NCBI GenBank assembly: GCA_046347155.1 | Contig: JAXMGT010000001.1 | Location: 1,302,001-1,366,000, forward strand | DNA length: 64,000 nt | Direction of reading: 5' to 3' | Source: RPQJ01 sp046347155 | GTDB taxonomy: Bacteria > Pseudomonadota > Gammaproteobacteria > Steroidobacterales > Steroidobacteraceae | Part shown: positions 1 to 10,878 of the stretch, piece by piece | Position numbering within the stretch: the first letter of the stretch is position 1 | Layout of the letters: every line of letters starts with the position of its first letter | Position numbers and translations under genes: made by a program | Notes under the pieces: generated by a model | The model's database searches: none | Told to the model about the DNA's origin: nothing | What the model saw: the letters and a program-made list of their open reading frames with translations, nothing else

Positions 1-1236
<1,236 letters not shown>

Positions 1237-1257
1237 CGGGGGGCGGGCGCAAGCGCG

Positions 1258-1779
1258 ATGTACTGCCCGTTCTGCGCGCACGAGGAGACGAAAGTCATCG
1301 ATTCGCGCCTCGCGGCCGAGGGGCAGCAGGTGCGCCGTCGCCGCGAGTGCCTGAAGTGCGGCGAGCGCTACACGACGTTCGAGACGGCCGAGCTCGTGAT
1401 GCCGCGCGTCGTGAAAAGCGACGCGACCCGCGAGCCGTTCGACGAGGCCAAGCTCCGGTCGGGCATGCTGAAGGCGCTCGAGAAGCGCCCGGTCTCGAGC
1501 GAGGCGGTCGACGCGGCCGTGAACCACGTCTGCCACAAGCTGCGGACGCTCGGTGAGCGCGAAGTGCCCGCCCGGCTGGTCGGCGAGCTCGTGATGGACG
1601 AACTGCACCGGCTCGACGAGGTCGCCTACGTGCGGTTCGCCTCGGTCTATCGCAGTTTCCAGGACGTCGACGCGTTCCACGAGGAGATCGAGCGCCTCCG
1701 GCATCGCCGGCCGCGCTCGGTCGAGGACCTGCAGCTCGGACTCTGGTCCGGTGTCGAAGACGACGGGGAGGGGCGTTGA
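1258..1779 (+). CDS. nrdR: NrdR, transcriptional repressor of ribonucleotide reductase genes
   Basis: Nucleotide-sensing repressor of nrd operons. The 173-residue protein has the N-terminal zinc ribbon (C3, C6, C31, C34) followed by an ATP-cone domain, beginning around residue 49 with VVKSDATREPFDEAKLRSG, that reads ATP/dATP. The length is slightly above the usual 150-170, owing to a C-terminal tail rich in Arg and acidic residues. The ATG start immediately precedes the YCPFC motif, so the start is certain. The stop codon overlaps the TTG start of ribD by 4 nt, implying translational coupling. NrdR boxes would be expected upstream of nrd genes, none of which lie in this window. Confidence 0.96.
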   Translation: MYCPFCAHEETKVIDSRLAAEGQQVRRRRECLKCGERYTTFETAELVMPRVVKSDATREPFDEAKLRSGMLKALEKRPVSSEAVDAAVNHVCHKLRTLGEREVPARLVGELVMDELHRLDEVAYVRFASVYRSFQDVDAFHEEIERLRHRRPRSVEDLQLGLWSGVEDDGEGR

Positions 1780-2894
1780 ACTCGCTGCCCGCGGACGACC
1801 GGCGCTGGATGAGCCGCGCGCTCGGCCTCGCGGAGCAGGGGCTCTACTCGACGCCGCCCAATCCAGCCGTCGGCTGCGTGCTGGTGCGCTGGGGTCAGGT
1901 GGTGGGCGAGGGGTTCCACGCACGCACGGGTGGCGCGCACGCCGAGGTCGCGGCGCTCGAGGATGCCGGACCGGCCGCCGAGGGCGCCACCGCGTACGTG
2001 ACGCTCGAACCGTGCTCGCACCACGGGCGGACGCCGCCGTGCGTGGACGCGTTGATCGCGGCCCGGATCGCGCGGGCGGTGGTCGCCGTCCGCGACCCGA
2101 ACCCGCGTGTCGATGGCGGCGGGATCCGCCGGCTGATCAATGCCGGGATTTCAGTCACCGTCGGGCTGCTGGGCGACGAGGCCGCGGAACTCAACCGCGG
2201 TTTCCTGAGCCGGATGACCCGCGGCCGGCCGTGGGTGACCCTCAAGCTCGGCGCGAGCCTCGACGGACGTACGGCGCTCGCGAACGGGACCAGCAAGTGG
2301 ATCACCGGCGAGTCCTCGCGGGCCGACGTTCAGCGGTTGCGCGCGCGCTCATCGGCCGTCGTGACCGGCAGCGGCACGGTGCTTGCCGACGACCCGATGC
2401 TCACGGTGCGGGACCCGCGGTTCGAAATGCGCGGTCGCAAGCCGCTCAGGGTCGTGCTCGACAGCGAACTGCGCACGCCGACGCTGGCCCACGTGCTGTC
2501 GGTCTCCGGGCCGACGCTGATCCTGACCCGCAATGCGTCGGGGCCGCGGGCGGCGGAACTGCGCGAGGCCGGCGCGACCGTCGAGGCGCTGCCGGCGGGT
2601 GGCGGCGGCGTCGACCTCGAGGCGGTGCTCCGGCGGCTCGCCGAGCACGAGTGCAACGAGGTGCTGGTCGAGGCTGGCCCGACACTGGGCGGTGAGTTCC
2701 TGCGGCTCGGGCTCGTCGACGAGGTCGTGATCTACATGGCGCCCGTGGTGCTCGGCAGCCAGGCCCGCAGCCTCTTCAACCTGCCCGGCCTCGAGCGCAT
2801 GTGCGACCGGGCCGAGTTCGATTGGCGCGACGTTGAACGCATCGGCGGCGACCTCAGGCTCACGCTGCGGCCGCGGCCCGCGAGGCAGTCCTGA
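1776..2894 (+). CDS. ribD: Bifunctional diaminohydroxyphosphoribosylaminopyrimidine deaminase / uracil reductase
   Basis: Catalyses the deamination and then the NADPH-dependent ribose reduction in riboflavin synthesis. The N-terminal cytidine-deaminase-like domain has the zinc motif HAE (H55, E57) and PCSHHGRTPPC (C80, C89). The C-terminal reductase domain covers about residues 150-372, with GASLDGRTAL and the TSKWITGESSR substrate region. The TTG start at 1776 is chosen because it overlaps the nrdR stop and has a GGGGAGGGG ribosome site just upstream. Its own stop shares one base with the ATG of ribE (TGATG), so nrdR, ribD and ribE form a coupled unit. Confidence 0.96.
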   Translation: MNSLPADDRRWMSRALGLAEQGLYSTPPNPAVGCVLVRWGQVVGEGFHARTGGAHAEVAALEDAGPAAEGATAYVTLEPCSHHGRTPPCVDALIAARIARAVVAVRDPNPRVDGGGIRRLINAGISVTVGLLGDEAAELNRGFLSRMTRGRPWVTLKLGASLDGRTALANGTSKWITGESSRADVQRLRARSSAVVTGSGTVLADDPMLTVRDPRFEMRGRKPLRVVLDSELRTPTLAHVLSVSGPTLILTRNASGPRAAELREAGATVEALPAGGGGVDLEAVLRRLAEHECNEVLVEAGPTLGGEFLRLGLVDEVVIYMAPVVLGSQARSLFNLPGLERMCDRAEFDWRDVERIGGDLRLTLRPRPARQS

Positions 2895-3508
2895 TGTTCA
2901 CCGGCATCGTGCAGGGCGTCGGGCGCATCCGCAGCGTCGAGCCCCGCGGCGGCGACGCCACCTACTGGATCGAGACCGGCCCGGTGCCACTCGACGACCT
3001 GTCGGTCGGCGCGAGCATCGCAGTCAACGGGGCGTGCCTGACGGCGACACGGCTCGAGGCCCATGCATTCGCGGCCGACCTCTCGCGCGAAACCCTCGAC
3101 CTGACGACGCTCGGCCGTCTCGGGGCGGGGGCGCGCGTGAACATCGAGAAGGCACTCGTCGCCGGGCAGCCCCTCGGCGGGCATTACGTCACCGGCCACG
3201 TGGACGGCGTCGGGGTCGTGGTCTCGCGGCGCGACGACGCGCGCTCGGTCCGGGTCGAGTTCGAGGTGCCGGCGTCGCTCGCCCGTTACGTGGCCCGCAA
3301 GGGCTCGATCTGCGTGGACGGCGTGAGCCTGACGGTGAACGGGGTCGCCGGACGCCGGTTCGACGTGAACCTGGTGCCGCACACGCTCGAAGTGACGACG
3401 CTCGGCGACCTCGCGGCGGCGCGGCCGGTCAACCTCGAGGTGGATATCATCGCCCGATACCTGGAGCGCATGCTCGAAGCGGGCCCCGGGGCTGCGGGTC
3501 CAGGTTGA
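2894..3508 (+). CDS. ribE: Riboflavin synthase alpha subunit
   Basis: Dismutates two 6,7-dimethyl-8-ribityllumazine molecules into riboflavin and the pyrimidine intermediate. The 204-residue protein shows the internal duplication of the family: each half begins with a lumazine-binding barrel, the first with MFTGIVQGVG and the second around residue 98 with GHYVTGHVDGVG. The conserved SIAVNGACLT and SICVDGVSLTVNG segments mark the same place in each barrel. The gene is called ribC in E. coli nomenclature. It follows ribD with a 1-nt overlap. A 135-bp gap separates it from the next rib gene and contains a promoter, so the operon is probably internally re-initiated. Confidence 0.95.
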   Translation: MFTGIVQGVGRIRSVEPRGGDATYWIETGPVPLDDLSVGASIAVNGACLTATRLEAHAFAADLSRETLDLTTLGRLGAGARVNIEKALVAGQPLGGHYVTGHVDGVGVVVSRRDDARSVRVEFEVPASLARYVARKGSICVDGVSLTVNGVAGRRFDVNLVPHTLEVTTLGDLAAARPVNLEVDIIARYLERMLEAGPGAAGPG

Positions 3509-3561
3509 CCCTGTGCCGATGCCGCACTGCGGCAGTTCCCCGGGAAACGTCCGGCCCCGCC

Positions 3562-3575
3562 TGCTAAACTGCGCG
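3562..3575 (+). promoter_or_regulatory. Candidate extended -10 promoter for the ribB-ribH-nusB-thiL half of the operon
   Basis: TGcTAAACT at 3562-3570 is an extended -10 element followed by a GCGCG discriminator. No clear -35 is seen and no FMN riboswitch pattern is recognised in the 135-bp gap. Placement between ribE and ribB suggests independent expression of the downstream genes. Confidence 0.4.
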
Positions 3576-3643
3576 TCCCCCGCCGCGGGGCCCGGCCCTG
3601 GTGCCGGAAGTTCAGGTTTTACAAACAGATAGAACGTAAACCG

Positions 3644-4750
<1,107 letters not shown>

Positions 4751-4759
4751 GGAACGCTC

Positions 4760-5236
4760 ATGGACAACATCCGCACGCTGAACGGCGACCTGATCGCCCG
4801 CGACCTGCGCTTCGCGATCGTCGCGGCGCGTTTCAACGACGCGATCGTCGACACGCTGATCCGGGGCGCGGTCGACACGCTGGTCCGGCACGGCGCGGCC
4901 GAGAAGCAGATCGAGCTCGTGCGGGTGCCCGGCGCGTACGACCTGCCGCTCGTCGTGCAGAAGATCGCGGTCTCGAAGCGCTGCGACGCGATCGTCGCGC
5001 TCGGCGCGGTGATCCGCGGCGCAACGCCGCACTTCGACCACGTCGCGGGGCAGTGCGCGGCGGGACTCGCCCGCGTTTCGCTCGAGACCGGCGTGCCGGT
5101 CGCATTCGGAGTCCTCACGACCGACACGATCGAGCAGGCGGTCGAGCGGGCCGGCACGAAGGCCGGCAACAAGGGTGCGGACGCGGCACTGACCGCGCTC
5201 GAGCTCGCGAATCTGCTCCGGCGGCTGGACGTCTGA
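4760..5236 (+). CDS. ribH: 6,7-dimethyl-8-ribityllumazine synthase
   Basis: Condenses the pyrimidine and the butanone phosphate to the lumazine that RibE uses. The 158-residue length is typical. Visible landmarks are the N-terminal ARFNDAIVDTL substrate strand, VPGAYDLPLVVQ, ALGAVIRGATPHFDHV with the catalytic histidine, and the C-terminal AGNKGADAALTALE helix. Spacing is 9 nt from ribB and 2 nt to nusB, so the genes form one transcription unit. Together with ribD, ribE and ribB, only ribA, the pyrimidine phosphatase and ribF are missing from the pathway here. Confidence 0.96.
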   Translation: MDNIRTLNGDLIARDLRFAIVAARFNDAIVDTLIRGAVDTLVRHGAAEKQIELVRVPGAYDLPLVVQKIAVSKRCDAIVALGAVIRGATPHFDHVAGQCAAGLARVSLETGVPVAFGVLTTDTIEQAVERAGTKAGNKGADAALTALELANLLRRLDV

Positions 5237-5238
5237 CG

Positions 5239-5700
5239 ATGTCGAAGCGACCCGACCGGGCGACCCGCGCCCGGAGCGCCGCGCGCAAGTACGCGCTCCA
5301 GGCGCTCTACCAGTGGCAGCTCACCGGGCAGTCGGCCGCGGAACTGCGCAACCAGTACGCGACCGAGGAAGGCTTCGACGGCGCCGACCGCGACTACTTC
5401 GCCGCGATCGTCGACGGCGTGACCAGCGGCCGCGAGGCGCTCGACGAGCTGCTCGCCGGCCTGGTCGACCGCCCGGTCGCCCAGCTCGACCCGATCGAGC
5501 ACGCGGTGCTACTCATGGGGTTGTTCGAACTGCGCGACCAGCCGGAGGTCCCCTGGAAGGTCGCGATCAACGAGGGTGTCGACCTCGCGAAGCGCTTCGG
5601 CGCGACCGACGGTCACCGGTTCGTGAACGCAGTGCTCGACCGCGCCGCGCGCACGCTGCGTGCGGCCGAGCAGGCTGCCGCCGCCCGCGAGCGCGCCTGA
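5239..5700 (+). CDS. nusB: Transcription antitermination factor NusB
   Basis: RNA-binding partner of NusE in rRNA antitermination complexes. The 153-residue all-helical protein starts with the basic segment RATRARSAARKYALQALYQW, which forms the BoxA RNA-binding face. It ends with the typical AINEGVDLAKRFGATDGHRFVNAVLD. The ATG at 5239 is 2 nt after the ribH stop; the longer open frame upstream overlaps ribH and is not used. The ribH-nusB-thiL order is conserved in many Proteobacteria. Confidence 0.96.
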   Translation: MSKRPDRATRARSAARKYALQALYQWQLTGQSAAELRNQYATEEGFDGADRDYFAAIVDGVTSGREALDELLAGLVDRPVAQLDPIEHAVLLMGLFELRDQPEVPWKVAINEGVDLAKRFGATDGHRFVNAVLDRAARTLRAAEQAAAARERA

Positions 5701-5709
5701 GAGGGGGCC

Positions 5710-6663
5710 GTGGCCCTCGGTGAATTCGAACTGATCGCCCGCTGGTTCAGCCCGACGCCGCGCCGCCGCGACGTGTCGCTCGGCGTGGGCGACGACGCCG
5801 CGCTGCTCGAGGTGCCGCCCAATCGCCTGCTCGTCGCGGCCACCGACACGCTCGTCGAAGGCCGGCATTTCCTGCCCGACGCGCCGGCCCGCTCGGTCGG
5901 GCACCAGGCGCTCGCCGTGAACCTGAGCGACCTCGCCGCGATGGGCGCGGAGCCCGCCTGGGCCCTGCTGTCGCTGTCGCTGCCGTCCGTGGACGAGACC
6001 TGGCTCGACGGCTTCGCGTCCGGCTTCCGCGACCTCGCCGCGCGATACGACGTCGACCTGGTCGGCGGGGACACCGTGCGCGGCCCGCTCGTGGTCACCG
6101 TGCAGGTGCTCGGGTTCGTCGAGCGCGCGCGCGCGCTCACGCGCGGCGGTGCCCGGCCCGGCAACCGGATCTACGTGTCCGGCACGCCCGGCGAAGCTGC
6201 CGCGGGACTCGAAGCGTTGCGCCTTGGCTCGACGGACGGTCGCCCGGAGCGGCTCGTGCAGCGATGCCGCTACGCGGAACCGCGGATCGAACTCGGTCGC
6301 GCGCTCGGCGGACGGGCGAGCGCGGCGATGGACGTGTCGGACGGGCTCGCGGGTGACCTCGCGAAGCTCTGCGCCGCGAGCGGCGTCGGCGCACGCATCG
6401 ACCTCGACGCGTTGCCGGTGTCCGACGCGCTCGCCGCCGTGCACGACCGCGCGGCCGCCGAGCGCTACGTGCTCTGCGGCGGCGACGACTATGAACTCGT
6501 CTTCACGCTGCCGGCCGCAACGGCCGACGAGGTCATTGCCGGGCTGCCGGCCGGCGTGCGGGTCTCGCGGATCGGCGAGATCGTCCCGGGCGAGGGCGTC
6601 ACGTGGCTGCGCGGGGGACGGGCCGTGCCCGGGTCCGCGGCCGGCTACGACCACTTCTCCTGA
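5710..6663 (+). CDS. thiL: Thiamine-monophosphate kinase
   Basis: Phosphorylates thiamine monophosphate to the active cofactor thiamine diphosphate. The 317-residue protein begins with the family signature MALGEFELIARW and has the metal/ATP site GVGDDAALL near residue 26. It then shows ATDTLVEGRHF and NLSDLAAMGAEP, and in the C-terminal domain AMDVSDGLAGDL and GGDDYELVF. The start is a GTG preceded by GAGGGGG. It is last in the rib-nusb unit; pgpA, often next in gammaproteobacteria, is absent here and a kinase gene follows instead. Confidence 0.95.
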   Translation: MALGEFELIARWFSPTPRRRDVSLGVGDDAALLEVPPNRLLVAATDTLVEGRHFLPDAPARSVGHQALAVNLSDLAAMGAEPAWALLSLSLPSVDETWLDGFASGFRDLAARYDVDLVGGDTVRGPLVVTVQVLGFVERARALTRGGARPGNRIYVSGTPGEAAAGLEALRLGSTDGRPERLVQRCRYAEPRIELGRALGGRASAAMDVSDGLAGDLAKLCAASGVGARIDLDALPVSDALAAVHDRAAAERYVLCGGDDYELVFTLPAATADEVIAGLPAGVRVSRIGEIVPGEGVTWLRGGRAVPGSAAGYDHFS

Positions 6664-6844
6664 ACCGGCCCCGGTGACGGCCTGACGCACTGCATCACGC
6701 TTCGACCCGCCCCGCCCGTGACTTAATGCGGTCGTTCCGGGAAGCCGGTCACGGATTGCGCGGCGCCCGGTTCACTATGCTGACGGCCGTACATCATGCA
6801 GCGTCCGGCCGACCGGCGGCCCCAGCGCGGAAGAACCGACCACA

Positions 6845-8158
6845 ATGGCGAATGCGACCGTCTCGACCCAGACGCAGCCGATCATCCCGCCGCTGCCCTC
6901 GGTGCCCGAGCGCATCGGCAAGTACTACGTGATCCACGAGGTGGGTCGCGGCAGCACCGGCACCGTCTACCTCTCGCACGACCCGTTCTACGGTCGCGAC
7001 GTCGCGATCAAGCTCTACCACGGCACGCACACGGACGACGCGGAGTCGCGCAATGCCCGCCGGATGTTCCTCGGCGAAGCGCACATGGTCGGCAAGCTCC
7101 AGCACCCGAACATCGTGCCGATCTACGACGCGGGCGAGGAGGACGGCCACCGCTACGTCGTCACCGAGCACGTGCACGGTGCTCGGACGCTCTCGGCCTA
7201 CTGCCGGCCTGGCAGCCTGCTGCCGATCGACCAGGTCATCGGGATCATCTACAAGTGCGCGAAGGCACTGCACTACGCGCACTCCCGCGGCGTCGTCCAC
7301 CGCGACATCAAGCCGTCGAACATCCTGCTCACGCAGGACGGCGACGTACGGATCGTCGACTTCGGCATCGCGCTGGTGTCTGACTCCGAGGTTTCCCGGC
7401 TCGAGGGCGTGGCGGGCAGCCCGGCCTACATGTCGCCCGAGCAGGTGCAGGGCCTCGACCTCGACCCGCGCTCGGACTTCTATTCGCTCGGCGCCGTGAT
7501 GTACGAAATGCTGTGCGGGCACCGGCCGTTCCGTGCCGGCGCGCTCGGCAAGCTGCTGCGCCAGGTGGTCCAGTCCACGCCGGAGCCGCTGCGGCAGGTG
7601 CGACCGGAGGTGCCGGCCGAGCTCGAGGCGGTTGTGAACCGCGCACTCGAAAAGGACCCGGGCAACCGCTATCGCAGCGGCGCCGAGTTCGCCGCCGACC
7701 TGACCCGCGTGCACCACCAGCTGCGCGCCTCGCAGCCCGTGATCGACGACGCCGAGCGCTTCGCCGTGCTGCGCCGGCTGCGCTTCTTCCACGACTTCTC
7801 GCACGCGGAGATCCGCGAGGTGATGAAGGCGGCGGTCTGGATGGACTGCCAGGATGGCGAGGCCGTGCTGCGACCCGGCGACGTGGACGACCGGTTCTAC
7901 GTCGTCGTCAACGGTGCCGTGAAGGTGAGCCGCACCGGCGATTCCGTCGGCCGCGTCGAAACCGGGGGCTGCTTCGGCGAGGCTTCATTCTCCGAGGGCT
8001 CGCGCCGGGACACGGTGATCGAGGCAGAGGGCCCGGTCACGCTGCTCAAGGTCCCGGCGACGCTGCTCGAGCAGGCCTCGATCGCCTGCCAGCTGCGCTT
8101 CCACAAGGTGTTCCTGCGGGAGCTGATCGGCCGGCTGCAGCGCGGCCGGAAGAACTAG
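6845..8158 (+). CDS. Ser/Thr protein kinase with C-terminal cyclic-nucleotide-binding domain
   Basis: A 437-residue soluble protein with no membrane segment. Residues 27-290 are a Hanks-type kinase with all key residues: glycine loop GRGSTG (34-39), K56, E78, HRDIKPSN with D154 and N159, the DFG aspartate D172, and a GSPAYMSPEQ activation segment. Residues about 305-437 are a CAP-type cyclic-nucleotide-binding domain with FYVVVNGAVKVSR and the phosphate-binding cassette GCFGEASF ending in an Arg pair. A kinase gated by cAMP or cGMP is the natural reading; substrate and ligand are unknown. It stands alone, 181 bp after thiL, and its TAG stop overlaps the stop of convergent folE2 in CTAG. Confidence 0.9.
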   Translation: MANATVSTQTQPIIPPLPSVPERIGKYYVIHEVGRGSTGTVYLSHDPFYGRDVAIKLYHGTHTDDAESRNARRMFLGEAHMVGKLQHPNIVPIYDAGEEDGHRYVVTEHVHGARTLSAYCRPGSLLPIDQVIGIIYKCAKALHYAHSRGVVHRDIKPSNILLTQDGDVRIVDFGIALVSDSEVSRLEGVAGSPAYMSPEQVQGLDLDPRSDFYSLGAVMYEMLCGHRPFRAGALGKLLRQVVQSTPEPLRQVRPEVPAELEAVVNRALEKDPGNRYRSGAEFAADLTRVHHQLRASQPVIDDAERFAVLRRLRFFHDFSHAEIREVMKAAVWMDCQDGEAVLRPGDVDDRFYVVVNGAVKVSRTGDSVGRVETGGCFGEASFSEGSRRDTVIEAEGPVTLLKVPATLLEQASIACQLRFHKVFLRELIGRLQRGRKN

Positions 8159-8934
8159 CCCCGCTCCTTGTCCTTCTCGATCAGCGCATACGCCGAGTGG
8201 TTGTGGATGGACTCGAAGTTCTCCGCCTCGACCACGTACGCGAGCACGCGCGGCTCGGCATTCAGGCGCACGGCCACGTCGCGCACGATGTCCTCGACGA
8301 ACTTCGGGTTGTCGTAGGCCCGCTCGGTCACGTACTTCTCGTCCGGCCGCTTCAGGATGCCGTACAGCTGTGACGAGGCTTCCTGCTCGGCGATGTCGAC
8401 GAGTTCCTCGATCCACACGTGCTCGCGGACGCGGGCCCGGATCGTGATGTGCGAGCGCTGGTTGTGGGCGCCGTACTCGGCGATCTTCTTCGAGCAGGGG
8501 CAGAGGCTCGTGACCGGCACGACGACGTGGATCCAGGTCTCCTCGCGGCCGTCGCTCACCTCGCCGACCAGGCTCGCCTGGTAGTTCATCAGGCTCGCGA
8601 CACCGGACACGGGCGCCTGCTTCGAGACGAAGTACGGGAAGCTCATCTCGACGTGCCCGGTCGTCGCGTCGAGCCGGCGGGTGACCTCGTGGAGCATCTG
8701 CCGGAACGAGTCGACCGAGATCTCGCGCTCGTGGCTCATCAGGATCTCGACGAAGCGCGACATGTGCGTGCCCTTGAAATTGTGGGGCAGGGCCACGTAC
8801 ATGTTGAAGTTGGCGATTGTGTGCTGCTCCCCGCCCGAACGGTCCTTGACCCGCACCGGGTGGAAGATGTCCTTGATGCCGACCTTGTTGATCGGGATGC
8901 GACGGGAGTCGGCCCGGCCCTGGACGTCGTCCAT
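8155..8934 (-). CDS. folE2: GTP cyclohydrolase IB (FolE2)
   Basis: Converts GTP to dihydroneopterin triphosphate, the first step of folate synthesis, in the metal-flexible form that replaces zinc-dependent FolE. The 259-residue protein contains the catalytic cysteine in SLCPCSKKI (near residue 150), the preceding VVVPVTSL strand, and the C-terminal ENFESIHNHSAYA segment typical of the family. The ATG at 8934 is 2 nt after the dxs stop, so the two are co-transcribed. No Zur site is apparent, so it may be the constitutive cyclohydrolase. The open frame continues upstream across dxs but that part is not coding. Confidence 0.94.
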   Translation of the reverse strand: MDDVQGRADSRRIPINKVGIKDIFHPVRVKDRSGGEQHTIANFNMYVALPHNFKGTHMSRFVEILMSHEREISVDSFRQMLHEVTRRLDATTGHVEMSFPYFVSKQAPVSGVASLMNYQASLVGEVSDGREETWIHVVVPVTSLCPCSKKIAEYGAHNQRSHITIRARVREHVWIEELVDIAEQEASSQLYGILKRPDEKYVTERAYDNPKFVEDIVRDVAVRLNAEPRVLAYVVEAENFESIHNHSAYALIEKDKERG

Positions 8935-8936
8935 GC

Positions 8937-10841
8937 TCACACCGCCAGTGGCCGGGCCGCGACCCGGACCTCGTCTCGCGACGGCCAGAGTCGCTCGAAC
9001 TGCGCGGCCAGCCCGGCGGCGTCGAGACCGGCGGCCGCCAGGCAGTCCTCTCGCGAGCCGTGCTCGATGAAGCGGTCGGGAATGCCGACGTGGTGGAGTT
9101 CGGTCTCGATGCCCGCCTCGGCGAGGCATTCGCCCACGGCACTGCCGGCGCCGCCGGCGAGCGCGTTTTCCTCGACCGTGACGATCGCGCGGTGCGTCGC
9201 GGCGAGGCGGCGCACGAGCTCCGCGTCGAGCGGCTTGACGAACCGCATGTTCACGAGCGTCGCGTCGAGGCGCTCCGCGATCGGGCCGCAGGCCGCGGCG
9301 ACGGTGCCGAACGCGAGGATCAGGAGCCCGGAGCGTCCCTCGCGCCGGAGTTCGGCGCGCCCGACCGGCAGCGCCGTCATCGCCTGCGCGACCGCGACGC
9401 CGGCGCCCTGGCCTCGCGGATAGCGCACCGCCGACGGCCCGGGCAGCGTCACGGCCGTGTAGAGCATCTGGCGGCACTCGTTCTCGTCGGCGGGCGCCAT
9501 CACGGTCATGTTCGGGATGCAGCGGAGGTAACAGAGGTCGAACGCACCCTGGTGCGTCGCGCCGTCACCGCCGACGAGCCCGCCCCGGTCGACCGCGAAC
9601 ACGACGGGCAGGTTCTGCAACGCGACGTCGTGGATCAGCTGGTCGTAGCCGCGCTGCAGGAACGTCGAATAGATCGCGACGACCGGTCGCGTGCCCTCGC
9701 AGGCCATGCCCGCGGCGAGCGTCACCGCGTGCTGCTCGGCGATCGCGACGTCGAAGTAGCGGTCCGGGAAGCGCTTCGAGAACTCGACCATCCCCGAGCC
9801 CTCGCGCATCGCCGGCGTGATGCCGACCACCCGCGGGTCGCGCTCGGCCATGTCGCAGAGCCACTGCCCGAACACCTGCGAGAACGTCGGGCCGGTGGCC
9901 GCTTCCTTGTAGATCGTCCCGCTCGCGGGATCGAACGGGCCGGGGCCGTGCCACTTGATCGGATCGGCCTCGGCCGGCGCGTAACCCTTGCCCTTCTGCG
10001 TGACGATGTGCAGGAACTGCAGGCCGCGGCGCTCGCGCAGCACCCGCAGCCGCGAGACGAGGCCGAGCACGTCGTGTCCGTCGATCGGGCCGCTGTAGTT
10101 GAAGCCGAGTTCCTCGAACAGCGTCCCGGGCAGCACCATGCCCTTCACGTGTTCCTCGGAGCGCCGGGCGAAGCGTTTCATGCGCGGCATCCGGTTCAGG
10201 ATCCGCTTGCTGCTCTCGCGCAGCGCCGAGTACGCCGGGCTCGACAGCACGCGCGCGAAGTACTTCGCGAGCGCCCCGACGTTCTCGGAGATCGACATCT
10301 TGTTGTCGTTCAGCACGACCAGCATGTCGGGGTCGAGCGGACCGGCGTGGTTCATCGCCTCGAAGGCCTGTCCCCCGCTGATCGCACCGTCGCCGATCAC
10401 CGCGACCACCCGGCGCGACTCGCCCGCGCGACGGGCGCCGAGTGCCATCCCGAGCGCCGCGCCGATCGAGGTGCTCGCGTGGCCGACGCCGAACGTGTCG
10501 TACTCGCTCTCGGCCCGGCTCGGGAACGGCGCGAGTCCGCCTTTCAGCTTGATCGTGTTGAGCCGGTCGCGGCGGCCGGTGAGCACCTTGTGCGGGTAGG
10601 CCTGGTGGCCGACGTCCCAGACGAGCCGGTCGTGCGGCGTGTCGTAGACGTAGTGCAGCGCGACGGTCAGCTCGACGGTGCCGAGGCCGGCGGCGAAGTG
10701 GCCGCCCATCTGGCTCACGGTCTGGACCAGGTACTCGCGCAATTCCCGCACGAGCGGCTCGAGCTGCGACTCGGGGAGTCGCCTCAGGTCGGCCGGCGAT
10801 TCGATCGCGGCGAGCAGCGGGTACTGGTCGGTGGGGGGCAT
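8937..10841 (-). CDS. dxs: 1-deoxy-D-xylulose-5-phosphate synthase
   Basis: Thiamine-diphosphate enzyme that makes the first intermediate of the MEP isoprenoid pathway from pyruvate and glyceraldehyde 3-phosphate. The 634-residue length is normal. It shows VWDVGHQAYPHKVLTGR, the thiamine motif GDGAISGGQAFEAMNHAG, AIAEQHAVTLAAGMA with the catalytic Glu, and AVDRGGLVGGDGATHQG. The ATG at 10841 (protein start MPPTDQYPLL) is chosen over an in-frame upstream codon that would overlap ispA. It sits 37 bp after ispA and 2 nt before folE2 in an xseB-ispA-dxs-folE2 unit. Confidence 0.96.
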   Translation of the reverse strand: MPPTDQYPLLAAIESPADLRRLPESQLEPLVRELREYLVQTVSQMGGHFAAGLGTVELTVALHYVYDTPHDRLVWDVGHQAYPHKVLTGRRDRLNTIKLKGGLAPFPSRAESEYDTFGVGHASTSIGAALGMALGARRAGESRRVVAVIGDGAISGGQAFEAMNHAGPLDPDMLVVLNDNKMSISENVGALAKYFARVLSSPAYSALRESSKRILNRMPRMKRFARRSEEHVKGMVLPGTLFEELGFNYSGPIDGHDVLGLVSRLRVLRERRGLQFLHIVTQKGKGYAPAEADPIKWHGPGPFDPASGTIYKEAATGPTFSQVFGQWLCDMAERDPRVVGITPAMREGSGMVEFSKRFPDRYFDVAIAEQHAVTLAAGMACEGTRPVVAIYSTFLQRGYDQLIHDVALQNLPVVFAVDRGGLVGGDGATHQGAFDLCYLRCIPNMTVMAPADENECRQMLYTAVTLPGPSAVRYPRGQGAGVAVAQAMTALPVGRAELRREGRSGLLILAFGTVAAACGPIAERLDATLVNMRFVKPLDAELVRRLAATHRAIVTVEENALAGGAGSAVGECLAEAGIETELHHVGIPDRFIEHGSREDCLAAAGLDAAGLAAQFERLWPSRDEVRVAARPLAV

Positions 10842-10878
10842 GAACGTCAAGTCTACCGCACTGCGGCAACAGGGTCGG

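Noticed and set aside
3509..3643. Possible FMN riboswitch before ribB
   Set aside because: The gap is only 135 bp and shows none of the conserved RFN-box segments I would expect; only a promoter is supported.
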